9,235 nucleotides of DNA from CAG-877 sp963660495 (GTDB lineage: Bacteria; Bacillota_I; Bacilli_A; RF39; UBA660): assembly GCA_963660495.1 (NCBI GenBank), contig CAVKYO010000075.1, positions 1 to 9,235 on the forward strand, read 5' to 3'. The number at the start of each line of letters is the position of its first letter. Positions within the stretch are counted from its first letter, which is position 1. The notes below the pieces were generated by a model. That model had not been told where the DNA came from. It did not search any database and saw nothing but the letters and a program-made list of their open reading frames with translations. The translations under genes were made by a program, and so were the position numbers. Shown here piece by piece: positions 1 to 6,827 of the stretch.

Positions 1-40
1 GAAAAAAAGTGCATATAGAGTCAAACACTCTACACACACT
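1..40 (-). terminator. Rho-independent terminator after the small membrane-protein gene
   Basis: Read on the minus strand, positions 40-27 and 21-8 form a 14-bp stem with three G-U wobble pairs, closed by a 5-nt loop (GTTTG, 26-22) and followed by a run of seven T (8-2). It lies 16 nt past the stop codon of the gene ending at 57. It would end the metal-efflux transcription unit. Confidence 0.85.
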
Positions 41-56
41 AAAAATTATACATCCA

Positions 57-362
57 TTATTTTTGTTTACTAGATTTACTATTACTCTTTTTTTCTTTAT
101 TTGTATCTTTTTTCACTTCATTTACTTTTATATTTTTAATATCAACAGTTTTTAATTTATTGTTTTTAAGTTTGCTATTTTTTGTTTTCGATTCCTCTTC
201 TACTTTCTTTTCAGTAAAAGCTCTTTTAATGTAAAGTCCACCAAACAATAATAATAAAATACTAAAAATATAATATATTGGAATATTTCCTTTCATTGCC
301 GCAATAAGATAAAATATTCCAGCTACTACAAATAAAATTGCACTTACGATACTTCTTCTCAT
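57..362 (-). CDS. Small two-TM membrane protein with lysine-rich tail, unknown function
   Basis: This 101-aa protein is not a family I recognise. Two hydrophobic helices (about residues 4-22 and 27-45), joined by a short turn with a single proline, are followed by a ~50-residue hydrophilic tail dominated by Lys, Asn, Ser and Glu. By the positive-inside rule (Arg-Arg at the N-terminus, Lys-rich C-terminus) both ends should be cytoplasmic, forming a hairpin in the membrane. A TTG directly precedes the ATG; the ATG at 362 is chosen because AGGAG (374-370) is 7 nt from it but only 4 nt from the TTG. The gene starts 49 nt after the P-type ATPase stop with no terminator between them, so it can be co-transcribed with the zinc operon. 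A possible promoter of its own lies in that gap. A role in metal handling is only guilt by association; the low-complexity tail could instead contact nucleic acid or phospholipid. Confidence 0.75.
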   Translation of the reverse strand: MRRSIVSAILFVVAGIFYLIAAMKGNIPIYYIFSILLLLFGGLYIKRAFTEKKVEEESKTKNSKLKNNKLKTVDIKNIKVNEVKKDTNKEKKSNSKSSKQK

Positions 363-387
363 CAATATTCTCCTTACCTTTTTTAAA

Positions 388-416
388 ATTATAACATAAA
401 AAGAAAGTCATTTAAA
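388..416 (-). promoter_or_regulatory. Possible secondary promoter for the small membrane-protein gene
   Basis: On the minus strand a perfect TATAAT (393-388) is preceded by TG one base upstream (TGTTATAAT, an extended -10). A weak -35 (TTTAAA, 416-411, 4 of 6 consensus) sits 17 nt away, overlapping the end of the ATPase gene. In such AT-rich DNA a chance TATAAT is common; the extended -10 is what makes it worth listing. Confidence 0.4.
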
Positions 417-2226
417 CCTTCTTCCAAAATATTGTTAAAACATTTAAGACTGTAAGTAGTGTTACACCTACATCGGCAAAGACAGCCATCCAAATTGTAC
501 TTATACCAAAGATACCTAAAGTTAAGACAATGAACTTTACAATTAAAGCAAAAATGATACTTGTCTTTACCTTGTACTTTGTTAATTTTGAGACATTTAA
601 TGCTGTTTTTACTTTTGATAAATCATCTTGCATAATAACGATATCACTTGCTTCTATTGCGGCATCAGAACCAAGATTACCCATGGATACTCCTATATCA
701 GATATTTTAATTACTGGAGCGTCATTAATACCATCACCAATGAACATTACTAAGCCTTGTTTTTGATATTCTTTTATTTTATTTACTTTGTCTACTGGTA
801 ATAAATTATTATAATATGTTTTTATTTTTACTTCATTGGCAATAGCTGAAGTTATATCTTCATTATCACCTGATAAAATCATAATATCTTTGAAATCATC
901 TTTTAATGCTGATAACTTATAACTACTCTTTTTAATACGATCTGATATTACAATATAACCTTCATACTTATTATCAATAGCGACATATATTATAGTTCCT
1001 AAAGATGTTTCTGTAGGTATTTTAATATTGTTTTCGTCCATTAACTTTTTATTACCAAGTAATACTTCTTTATTATCAATTGTTGAAGATATACCTTTTC
1101 CTGAATACTCTTTATGATTAGTTGAAGGTAAAACTTTTTCTTTATTGTAGTTAACTATAGCTTTGGCAATAGGATGAATTGAATTAGCTTCAGCTGACGC
1201 TACTAATTGAATGAATTCTTTTTCTTTTAAGTTTTCACTTTCTACTTTTGTAACTTCAAATACACCTTCAGTTATTGTTCCTGTTTTATCTAGTGCTAAA
1301 TAATCAACATTAGCAAGACGTTCTAGTTCTCTACTTCCTTTGATTAAAATTCCTTCTTTACTAGCTTTTCCTATTCCAGAAAAGTATCCTAATGGTACAG
1401 ATATTACTAAAGCACAAGGACAAGATGTTACTAAAAATACTAAAGATCTATATAGCCAAGTTTGAAAATTTCCAAATAGAAGACTTGGTATAATCATAAT
1501 AAGTAGTGCTAGTAAAACTACTATTGGAGTATATATCTTAGAAAATTTACGAATAAAGTTTTCTGTATCAGTTTTCTTATTATTAGAATTTTCTATTAAA
1601 TCAATTATTCTACTTGCTGTTGAAGTTTTATATGTTGATGTTGCTTTTACTTTTAATATTGAATCTTTATTAATAGTACCTGATAATACTAAATCATTAA
1701 CAGTTACTTTTCTAGGAGTTGATTCTCCAGTTAAAGATGATGTATCTAGATAACTTGTACCATCTATAACAATTCCATCTAAAGCTACTTTTTCACCTGG
1801 TAAAACTACAAATATATCATCTAATTTAGCTTGTTTTATTGATACTTTTTCTATTTCATTATCTTTAAATAAATTAATTGTTTCACTACGTAGATCCATT
1901 AACTTAGTAATTGATTTTTTACTATTCGCAACTGCTAGATCTGATAAATACTCACCTAGTTCAAATAGTAACATTACCATTACTGCTTCTTGATAACTAC
2001 CTATTGCGAATGCTCCTATTGTTGCTAGTATCATAAGAAAGTTTTCATTGAATATTTCTTTTTCTTTTAATTCTTCAAAGGCTTCTATATATATTTCATA
2101 ACTTATTATTATGTAACTTAGTATTAAGAAAATTAATTTAAGTGTACTTGGTAAGAATAATGAAATTATAAATAAGATTATACTTATAATTATTTTAGTT
2201 AAGTCTTCGTTAAATATTTTTTTCAT
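412..2226 (-). CDS. cadA: P1B-type heavy-metal ATPase (Zn/Cd/Co exporter, CadA/ZntA type)
   Basis: This 604-aa integral membrane pump couples ATP hydrolysis to export of divalent soft metals. Visible motifs in order: actuator-domain TGES (166-169), the CPC metal site in TM6 (269-271), the phosphorylation motif DKTGT (313-317, acyl-phosphate on D313), the P1B-specific His-Pro pair in SIHPIA (351-352), and the hinge GDGINDAP (497-504). K564 in TM7 and D585 in TM8 (in FADVGVTL) match the conserved Lys and Asp that mark the Zn/Cd/Pb subgroup rather than the copper pumps. Eight TM segments are expected (about 9-46 as two, 63-97 as two, 232-284 as two, 553-598 as two). There is no N-terminal HMA domain or GMxCxxC motif, so the protein is shorter than typical ~700-aa CadA. 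ATG at 2226 directly follows the repressor stop codon with GGAGG 8 nt upstream, implying translational coupling. The regulator's zinc site suggests Zn(II) as the main substrate. The symbol follows the family; substrate is inferred. Confidence 0.95.
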   Translation of the reverse strand: MKKIFNEDLTKIIISIILFIISLFLPSTLKLIFLILSYIIISYEIYIEAFEELKEKEIFNENFLMILATIGAFAIGSYQEAVMVMLLFELGEYLSDLAVANSKKSITKLMDLRSETINLFKDNEIEKVSIKQAKLDDIFVVLPGEKVALDGIVIDGTSYLDTSSLTGESTPRKVTVNDLVLSGTINKDSILKVKATSTYKTSTASRIIDLIENSNNKKTDTENFIRKFSKIYTPIVVLLALLIMIIPSLLFGNFQTWLYRSLVFLVTSCPCALVISVPLGYFSGIGKASKEGILIKGSRELERLANVDYLALDKTGTITEGVFEVTKVESENLKEKEFIQLVASAEANSIHPIAKAIVNYNKEKVLPSTNHKEYSGKGISSTIDNKEVLLGNKKLMDENNIKIPTETSLGTIIYVAIDNKYEGYIVISDRIKKSSYKLSALKDDFKDIMILSGDNEDITSAIANEVKIKTYYNNLLPVDKVNKIKEYQKQGLVMFIGDGINDAPVIKISDIGVSMGNLGSDAAIEASDIVIMQDDLSKVKTALNVSKLTKYKVKTSIIFALIVKFIVLTLGIFGISTIWMAVFADVGVTLLTVLNVLTIFWKKV

Positions 2227-2523
2227 TTACATTACCTCCGATATGTGTTCTAATCCATATTTTAATATTATTTTTATATGTTCATCACTAATACTATAGT
2301 AAACGTTTTTACCTATTTTCTCCGTTTTTACAAGATTTGATGCACGTAAGTTTTTTAATTGATGTGATATTGCTGATTGTGTCATATCAAGTAGTTCACT
2401 TATTTCATTTACGCATAATGGTTTATTTAATAAGGCATCAAGTATTCTTAATCTAGTTTGATCTCCAAATATTTTATAGAACTCACTAAGTCCATATAGT
2501 AGTTCTTTACTATGTAGTTTCAT
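2227..2523 (-). CDS. ArsR/SmtB-family zinc-responsive repressor (CzrA-like)
   Basis: This 98-aa winged-helix repressor is expected to bind DNA as a dimer when metal-free and release it on binding zinc. The helix-turn-helix spans about residues 39-60, with the ArsR-typical recognition stretch TQSAISHQLKNLR; the beta-wing follows at about 66-78. The C-terminal helix carries D80-x-H82-x10-H93-x2-E96, the complete alpha-5 ligand set of SmtB/CzrA zinc sensors. The alpha-3 site typical of Cd/Pb/As sensors is incomplete: C37 in PLCVNE is present, but the second Cys of the CVC motif is Asn. Sensing of Zn (or Co) is therefore more likely than Cd or As. An in-frame GTG at 2529 is possible, but GAGAGG (2534-2529) overlaps it and lies 5 nt before ATG at 2523, so the ATG is chosen. 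It leads the operon with the ATPase and has its own operator upstream. Confidence 0.93.
   Translation of the reverse strand: MKLHSKELLYGLSEFYKIFGDQTRLRILDALLNKPLCVNEISELLDMTQSAISHQLKNLRASNLVKTEKIGKNVYYSISDEHIKIILKYGLEHISEVM
2235..2239 (-). promoter_or_regulatory. Ribosome-binding site of the ATPase, inside the repressor gene
   Basis: GGAGG on the minus strand lies 8 nt before the ATPase ATG at 2226. It is embedded in the last codons of the repressor (Ser-Glu-Val), and the GAG codon of metal ligand E96 forms its core. The repressor's final ATG, its TAA and the ATPase ATG are contiguous, so ribosomes ending on the repressor can restart on the pump. Confidence 0.85.
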
Positions 2524-2534
2524 ATTCACCTCTC

Positions 2535-2554
2535 ATATGATTATTTGTTCATAT
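2535..2554 (-). promoter_or_regulatory. Palindromic operator for the ArsR/SmtB-type repressor
   Basis: The 20-bp site has perfect 6-bp arms, ATATGA-N8-TCATAT, with core TGAACAAATAATCA on the coding strand. This closely matches the CzrA/SmtB operator pattern TGAA-n6-TTCA, differing by one base in the second half-site. It begins a few bases past the -10 and overlaps the expected start of transcription, where a bound repressor would block the polymerase. It ends just before the repressor's ribosome-binding site. Confidence 0.8.
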
Positions 2555-2558
2555 ATTC

Positions 2559-2587
2559 ATAATATTATATATATGGTTTTCAGTCAA
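2559..2587 (-). promoter_or_regulatory. Sigma-A-type promoter of the metal-efflux operon
   Basis: On the minus strand, -35 TTGACT (2587-2582) and -10 TATTAT (2564-2559) are separated by exactly 17 nt. Transcription should start near 2552, within the operator palindrome, giving a 5' leader of about 30 nt before the repressor ATG. The -35 begins only two bases after the U-tract of the upstream operon's terminator. Confidence 0.8.
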
Positions 2588-2588
2588 G

Positions 2589-2626
2589 AAAAAATAAGAA
2601 AAAGAGTATTGAACTTGTCAATACTC
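2589..2626 (-). terminator. Rho-independent terminator of the giant-prepilin operon
   Basis: A perfect 9-bp stem (GAGTATTGA at 2626-2618 on the minus strand pairing with 2612-2604, 5-nt loop at 2617-2613) is followed by TTTTTCTTATTTTTT (2603-2589). It lies about 35 nt after the stop codon at 2661. On the plus strand the hairpin is followed by A rather than T, so it works in one direction only. It insulates the zinc operon from the unit above. Confidence 0.88.
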
Positions 2627-2660
2627 AAAAAAGGTAATAATGTTATTTTTTATTAAGTCT

Positions 2661-3107
2661 TCATTCTACTTCAATTGGTTTACCAAAATAATATATAATA
2701 TATACTCCTTCATTAATAGTTTTAAGAAGCATCATATTATTTTCATATGAAACTTCAAATTTACCGGAAAAATAGTCAAAGTCATCAATTATTAAAATAT
2801 TATTTTTCAAGGTATAGGAAGTTGTATAACACTTATCATTATCATAACAAACATCTACTTTGTCGGTATAAAAATCAAGATAAAAATCTTCCATATCGAA
2901 TGGTTTTTCAGCAATATTGTCATTTTCGTCATAAAATTCAAAATTAACATAATACCATCTTTTAGCGGTTTTAGATTCACTATGTTTATTAACTGAATTA
3001 TTTTTATTATTGTTTTCGTTAGGTGAAAAAGTCAGAATAATTCCAAAAGCTAAAAGTAATATACCTATCAAAAATATAATAATTAAAAGTATTTTTTTCT
3101 TTTTCAT
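2661..3107 (-). CDS. Small membrane-anchored extracellular protein coupled to the giant prepilin, unknown function
   Basis: This 148-aa protein has a Lys-rich N-terminus (MKKKK), one hydrophobic segment (about residues 6-27) without a lipobox cysteine, an Asn/Ser/Lys linker (about 30-50), and a ~95-residue soluble domain. The domain is rich in alternating aromatic and aspartate residues and probably all-beta, with several short strands in a pattern reminiscent of small lipocalin-like or beta-barrel domains; that fold is a guess. It has two Cys seven residues apart (VCYDNDKC), which could form a hairpin disulfide. An in-frame ATG at 3155 would add 16 residues but lies inside the upstream gene. 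ATG at 3107 is chosen because AGGAG sits 5 nt before it and the hydrophobic helix follows directly. Its RBS overlaps the stop codon of the 1,229-aa prepilin, so the two are translationally coupled. It could be an accessory factor for prepilin folding, surface retention or assembly (inference). Confidence 0.85.
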   Translation of the reverse strand: MKKKKILLIIIFLIGILLLAFGIILTFSPNENNNKNNSVNKHSESKTAKRWYYVNFEFYDENDNIAEKPFDMEDFYLDFYTDKVDVCYDNDKCYTTSYTLKNNILIIDDFDYFSGKFEVSYENNMMLLKTINEGVYIIYYFGKPIEVE

Positions 3108-3112
3108 ATAAA

Positions 3113-3117
3113 CTCCT
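3113..3117 (-). promoter_or_regulatory. Ribosome-binding site overlapping the prepilin stop codon
   Basis: AGGAG on the minus strand (3117-3113) shares bases with the TAG stop (3118-3116) of the large prepilin gene and lies 5 nt before the ATG at 3107. This decides the start of the small membrane protein against the longer in-frame ATG at 3155. Confidence 0.8.
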
Positions 3118-6100
3118 ACACTGTACTTTTTATTTCTATCCATTTTGAAGGACATTTACTACAGAAGTAGGCATAACAGGTACCTCTTCCATAATGATAG
3201 AATGTTCCTCCTGCATTTTTTGATAAAGTTTTACAAGCTGTTTCGCTATTACCATCATTTGAACACCTAACAGACTTTGTACACGTACTACCACTGCTAC
3301 CTGTGTTACAGCTGTTTACTGTAAAATATTGGGTTGATGTTGTTTTATCACCATATTTTGTTTCACAAATAAATGTTGTAGCAATATTACCAGTTCTTGT
3401 AGTATTAAGCGTAGCATATGCTGTTGCAGACGATCCACCAGTCGTATAGCCATTATCCACGATTGTAGCAATTACACTTACACCGCCAGAAGCTTTACAA
3501 GTTAAACTTATTTGTTTTCCAGAGCACACAGCTGATGATGGTGCATTGATAGTTGGTGTAATTGTACAAACGTTTATAGTATTTCTTTCGACTGTTCCAT
3601 AAGACGTAGAACCATTCAAATTATTATAGTTACAAATTGTATCATCACATGTCGTAATGTAATACTTATTACCTGAACCACATCTGGAAGCGTTAATAGA
3701 ATCAAGTTTCTTCCATACGGCATATAATGTAGCATTACTATTTGATGTATAAGTTCCTCCAGCTGAATATGTTGCTGTTGAGTCACTACTACTAGTTGAC
3801 CAGCCCATAAATTTATAGCCAGATCTTGACGGTGTAGTACTACTAAGAGTTAAAGCCACGTCGTGTACCTTTGTTTGACTTCCTGGTGCTCCAGAACCAT
3901 TATTTGCATTGTAACTAATTGTATATAGTTTTGCATATTTTATATTAAAGCTGCTTGACCAGCCTGAATAATTACCTGCATTATCGCGTGCTCTAAAATA
4001 GTAAGTATCATTTCTTTCACTGGTAAACTGCCATGTCACAGTACTGCTCCATGTTGTACCATTTTGTGATATTCCCATTCTACTGCCGCCAGATTTACTT
4101 TGTGATTGATATATTCCTTCTATTCCACTTGTTGCATCAGTACTAGATACCGTAGTTGATACTGTTTTTTTCGCTGTAGTTCCAGAACTATAAGTACCCG
4201 AACCGTCTGTATATCTGGAAGTATGTGTAGGTGTACTTGGTGCTACCGTATCTACCTTTACTTTGCCAGAATTACAATTTTTCTTGTTTCCAGCATTGTC
4301 CGTTACTATTCCATACCAGGTTGTTCCTGTTGTATCTTTTTGTGTTTTAGAGTCTGTTGCATTACAACTTACACTTTCTGAAGTTCCTAATCCATAACAA
4401 GCAACTCCTGAACAAGCATCTGTGTGAGATAATTCTATACTTGCATTTGTTGTATACCAATTTGAAGTACCTTTAGTTCCCTTTACACTGATACTACATG
4501 TTGGAGCCGTTGTATCTACTTTTATTTTACCAGAGTTACATGTTGTTTCATTACCAGCAACGTCTTTTACTACTCCATACCAAGTTGTTCCTGTTGTATC
4601 TGATTGTGTTCCAGAATCAGTTTTACCACAGCTTACATTTGATGAAGTTCCAAGTCCGTAACAAGCAACTCCTGAATAGTCATCTGTGTGTGATAAAGTT
4701 AATTTAGGCTTTGATATATACCAAGAATTATTGCCTTGTGTACCTGAAACACTAATATTACAAGTTGGTGCTGTTGTATCTATTCTAATACTTGTAGAAT
4801 CACTAGTTTCATTTCCAGCACGATCACGTGCCTTGAATGATAAACTTCTATTAGTATTTTGAATGCTTTGGCTTTGTATAATTGTATCTGACTTAGAACC
4901 TTGTAAACTTTTTGTTGTCCAAGAATTACTATCAGAATATTTATAATCATGATTTGCTAGACCTGATGTTGCATCTGTAGCGGTTGATGTTACTGTATAT
5001 TTTGAACCAATATCAGATTTTTTGTACCAACGTGAGCCGAACGGATTAGTTACTTTAACACTTGGTGGAGTTTTATCTAGCATTATATATGATTCACCTT
5101 CAGCACAGTTACCAGCATTGTCACATGCTTGGAAGTATACTTTTTCATCTCTATCTTTTGTAAATGGTGTTGTTGTAAATACATAAGTTTCTCTATTAAC
5201 CGGACCTGATTTATTTTTAGTACCAGAATTTGCATATTCTGTCCAAGAAGTACTTGAATATCTATAAGAGTGATATGCTATACCAGAAATACCTGTTTCA
5301 TTTTTAGAAATATCATCTGTTTTATCTTTTGAAGTTATCTTTATTACATAAGCATTTCTATTTTTATCATAGTCAGCTTTATTAAACCAGACATTTAGAT
5401 ATGGATTTGAAATATTTGATATTTCAGGTTTTGTCTTATCTATTTTTATAATTGTAGTAGCTGACTCTGAACAGTTACCTACAGCGTCTTTATTACCTTG
5501 AGCAACTTCTTTAGCATTAGCATGGTCACAGGCTTGAACTTCTAATACTTCTCCTCTTTCTCTTGTAAATTTTGTAGAAGTATAAGTTATTGTTTCTCCT
5601 GGTTTAGCCGTTTTAACATCTTGTCTTGAGCCTTCCCAAATATGCCATTCGCTTTCAGGTTTACCATCTGATGCGATTAAATTAGAATCTGGATATCTAT
5701 ATCTAAAATAAGCTATACCAGATGTTTCATCTGATGCTGATACTGTTATTGTATAATCAAATTCTTTACCAGAGGCATCTTTTAAATTTGTCCAGACGTT
5801 GTCATAATCATTTTTAATTATTGGTGTTGTTGGTGGATCTATATCTAGATATACATTAACTGGACAGTTATTACTGTTATTTTCTTTATCTGTAATTTTA
5901 ATATTATCAGTTTTAGTTGATTTAAAGTAACCTTGAGTAAATACATCTTTTTGACATCCTTTATCAGACTTACTTATACATTTTACGGATACTTCTACTG
6001 GAACTTTATTAGTCCATTCATATTCTTTATTCTGTCCAGATAAAGCTTTACATTCTGGAGCTTCTGTATTGGATATTGATATTTCTTTATCACCTTTAGT

Positions 6101-6805
6101 TTTATTACCAAATTTGTCTACCATTGTTACTTCAATTTTTACTTTTCCTGGCAAATAATTTTTTAATGGTACGTCAAACTCTATTTCTGTTTTTAGTTTT
6201 CCTTCAATTTCTCCAGAGTTTTTAGTTTCTGCATCGTTTAGATAAATTGTATAATTATAACTTGCTATTTTATCGGGATCTTTTAGTGTTATATTAAACT
6301 CTGACTTGGAGTATGAATATACTTTTATTGTTTTATCTCCAACTTTTTTGTCTTCTTTCGGAGTTGTTGCATTTATTGTTATTTTTCCTTCTTGGTCATT
6401 ATTTTCTGCACTTTCTACTTTTTTATAAGAAGGACACTCTAGAGCTATAGAGTAGCTATAATTTTTCTTGTCATATTTAAATACTTTAACAACTGTTTCA
6501 TTTGCATCACATTTATTTTTATGTCTATCAACAACCTCTCCTATATATTTTTTTGATTGTAATGTTGATAGTTTTACATATGTAGCCATTCCTACTCTTT
6601 TTGGTAAGGCATTACGATTATCTTGGGTATAACTTTTAGCAGCTGCGATTATTTCATCTTCTTGGGCTTTATAATATTCTTTTTCTGCTTTTTTTAGAAT
6701 GTAATTAACACTTACAATAGCAAGCGAAGAAAGCAGTCCAAGTATAACTACGGCTGCTAAAATTTCTATTAATGAAAAACCTTTATTTTTACTCACTTTA
6801 TTCAC
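3116..6805 (-). CDS. Giant type IV prepilin-like surface protein with Ig-like, InlB-type and cysteine-rich modules
   Basis: This 1,229-aa protein begins with a class III prepilin signal: a short basic leader, then KG^FSLIE (G9, F10 as +1, E14 as +5) and a hydrophobic helix to about 37. A helical pilin-like head with one Cys pair (C99, C124) runs to about 130. Then come: an Ig-like domain (~145-248), a four-Cys domain (~249-325), Ig-like domains (~326-455, 456-578, 579-676) with D-x-AGN loops, two 88-aa tandem repeats (677-764, 765-852), another Ig-like unit (~853-955), an InlB B/Listeria-Bacteroides repeat (~960-1032, ending in ATLYAVWK), an Ig-like Cys domain (~1080-1166), and a seven-Cys tail. 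It has 33 Cys and no LPxTG motif or second TM segment. Ordinary pilins are ~120-250 aa. No ATG precedes the signal; GTG at 6805 is chosen because AGGTGA lies 5 nt upstream (GTGs at 6814 and 6796 fit worse). It follows its paralogue by 22 nt. A pilus-tip adhesin is the likeliest role (inference). Confidence 0.88.
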   Translation of the reverse strand: MNKVSKNKGFSLIEILAAVVILGLLSSLAIVSVNYILKKAEKEYYKAQEDEIIAAAKSYTQDNRNALPKRVGMATYVKLSTLQSKKYIGEVVDRHKNKCDANETVVKVFKYDKKNYSYSIALECPSYKKVESAENNDQEGKITINATTPKEDKKVGDKTIKVYSYSKSEFNITLKDPDKIASYNYTIYLNDAETKNSGEIEGKLKTEIEFDVPLKNYLPGKVKIEVTMVDKFGNKTKGDKEISISNTEAPECKALSGQNKEYEWTNKVPVEVSVKCISKSDKGCQKDVFTQGYFKSTKTDNIKITDKENNSNNCPVNVYLDIDPPTTPIIKNDYDNVWTNLKDASGKEFDYTITVSASDETSGIAYFRYRYPDSNLIASDGKPESEWHIWEGSRQDVKTAKPGETITYTSTKFTRERGEVLEVQACDHANAKEVAQGNKDAVGNCSESATTIIKIDKTKPEISNISNPYLNVWFNKADYDKNRNAYVIKITSKDKTDDISKNETGISGIAYHSYRYSSTSWTEYANSGTKNKSGPVNRETYVFTTTPFTKDRDEKVYFQACDNAGNCAEGESYIMLDKTPPSVKVTNPFGSRWYKKSDIGSKYTVTSTATDATSGLANHDYKYSDSNSWTTKSLQGSKSDTIIQSQSIQNTNRSLSFKARDRAGNETSDSTSIRIDTTAPTCNISVSGTQGNNSWYISKPKLTLSHTDDYSGVACYGLGTSSNVSCGKTDSGTQSDTTGTTWYGVVKDVAGNETTCNSGKIKVDTTAPTCSISVKGTKGTSNWYTTNASIELSHTDACSGVACYGLGTSESVSCNATDSKTQKDTTGTTWYGIVTDNAGNKKNCNSGKVKVDTVAPSTPTHTSRYTDGSGTYSSGTTAKKTVSTTVSSTDATSGIEGIYQSQSKSGGSRMGISQNGTTWSSTVTWQFTSERNDTYYFRARDNAGNYSGWSSSFNIKYAKLYTISYNANNGSGAPGSQTKVHDVALTLSSTTPSRSGYKFMGWSTSSSDSTATYSAGGTYTSNSNATLYAVWKKLDSINASRCGSGNKYYITTCDDTICNYNNLNGSTSYGTVERNTINVCTITPTINAPSSAVCSGKQISLTCKASGGVSVIATIVDNGYTTGGSSATAYATLNTTRTGNIATTFICETKYGDKTTSTQYFTVNSCNTGSSGSTCTKSVRCSNDGNSETACKTLSKNAGGTFYHYGRGTCYAYFCSKCPSKWIEIKSTV
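4250..4777 (-). repeat. Two tandem 264-bp repeats encoding 88-aa four-Cys modules
   Basis: Units 4777-4514 and 4513-4250 align without gaps at the protein level (60 of 88 residues identical by my count). Each starts TTAPTC, has WY near residue 19, SGVACYGLGTS in the middle, GTTWYG, and ends in an AGN loop and a CNSGK motif. Four Cys positions are shared. The second unit has one extra Cys, giving CSGVAC. Confidence 0.85.
5071..5450 (-). repeat. Long DNA block shared with the upstream paralogue (copy 2)
   Basis: This segment encodes the Ig-like domain containing DEKVYFQACDNAGNC and is nearly the same as 7442-7820 in the paralogous gene (about 83% amino-acid identity by eye). Identity drops sharply just past the DKT at the domain's C-terminal end. 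Confidence 0.75.
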
Positions 6806-6810
6806 ATCTC

Positions 6811-6816
6811 TCACCT
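6811..6816 (-). promoter_or_regulatory. Ribosome-binding site that selects the GTG start at 6805
   Basis: AGGTGA on the minus strand (6816-6811) lies 5 nt before GTG at 6805. It overlaps the alternative GTG at 6814, which would have no RBS of its own at a usable distance. The 22-nt gap from the upstream paralogue's stop holds nothing else, so the genes share a transcript. Confidence 0.65.
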
Positions 6817-6827
6817 ACTTCAAATAC

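Noticed and set aside
530..766. Open frame on the plus strand, antisense to the ATPase
   Set aside because: It lies wholly inside a well-supported gene, its product has no recognisable domain, and it looks like a reverse-frame shadow of the conserved GDGINDAP region.
412..2226. Copper-exporting ATPase (CopA) as the identity of the pump
   Set aside because: CPC is shared with CopA, but the TM8 segment FADVGVTL and the TM7 Lys match the Zn/Cd group, and the adjoining repressor has a zinc-type site.
2527..2660. Metal riboswitch (NiCo or czcD type) upstream of the repressor
   Set aside because: The leader from the predicted start is only about 30 nt, and the space before it is filled by promoter, operator and terminator.
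2747..2947. Open frame on the plus strand, antisense to the small membrane-anchored protein
   Set aside because: Low-complexity His/Tyr/Asn product, no RBS or promoter evident, entirely opposite a gene with a good RBS.
3108..3155. 16-residue N-terminal extension of the small membrane-anchored protein from ATG at 3155
   Set aside because: It would overlap the upstream gene by 40 bases and puts the real AGGAG site inside the coding region; ATG at 3107 has the RBS and the natural signal-anchor start.
3116..3300. Sortase (LPxTG) or C-terminal membrane anchor on the giant prepilin
   Set aside because: The end is a Cys-rich hydrophilic tail with no LPxTG-like motif, hydrophobic helix or basic tail. 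The same is true of the shorter paralogue.
4498..4707. Open frame on the plus strand within the giant prepilin
   Set aside because: It falls in the repeat-coding region and its Leu/Tyr-rich product is what the opposite strand of that repeat gives by chance.
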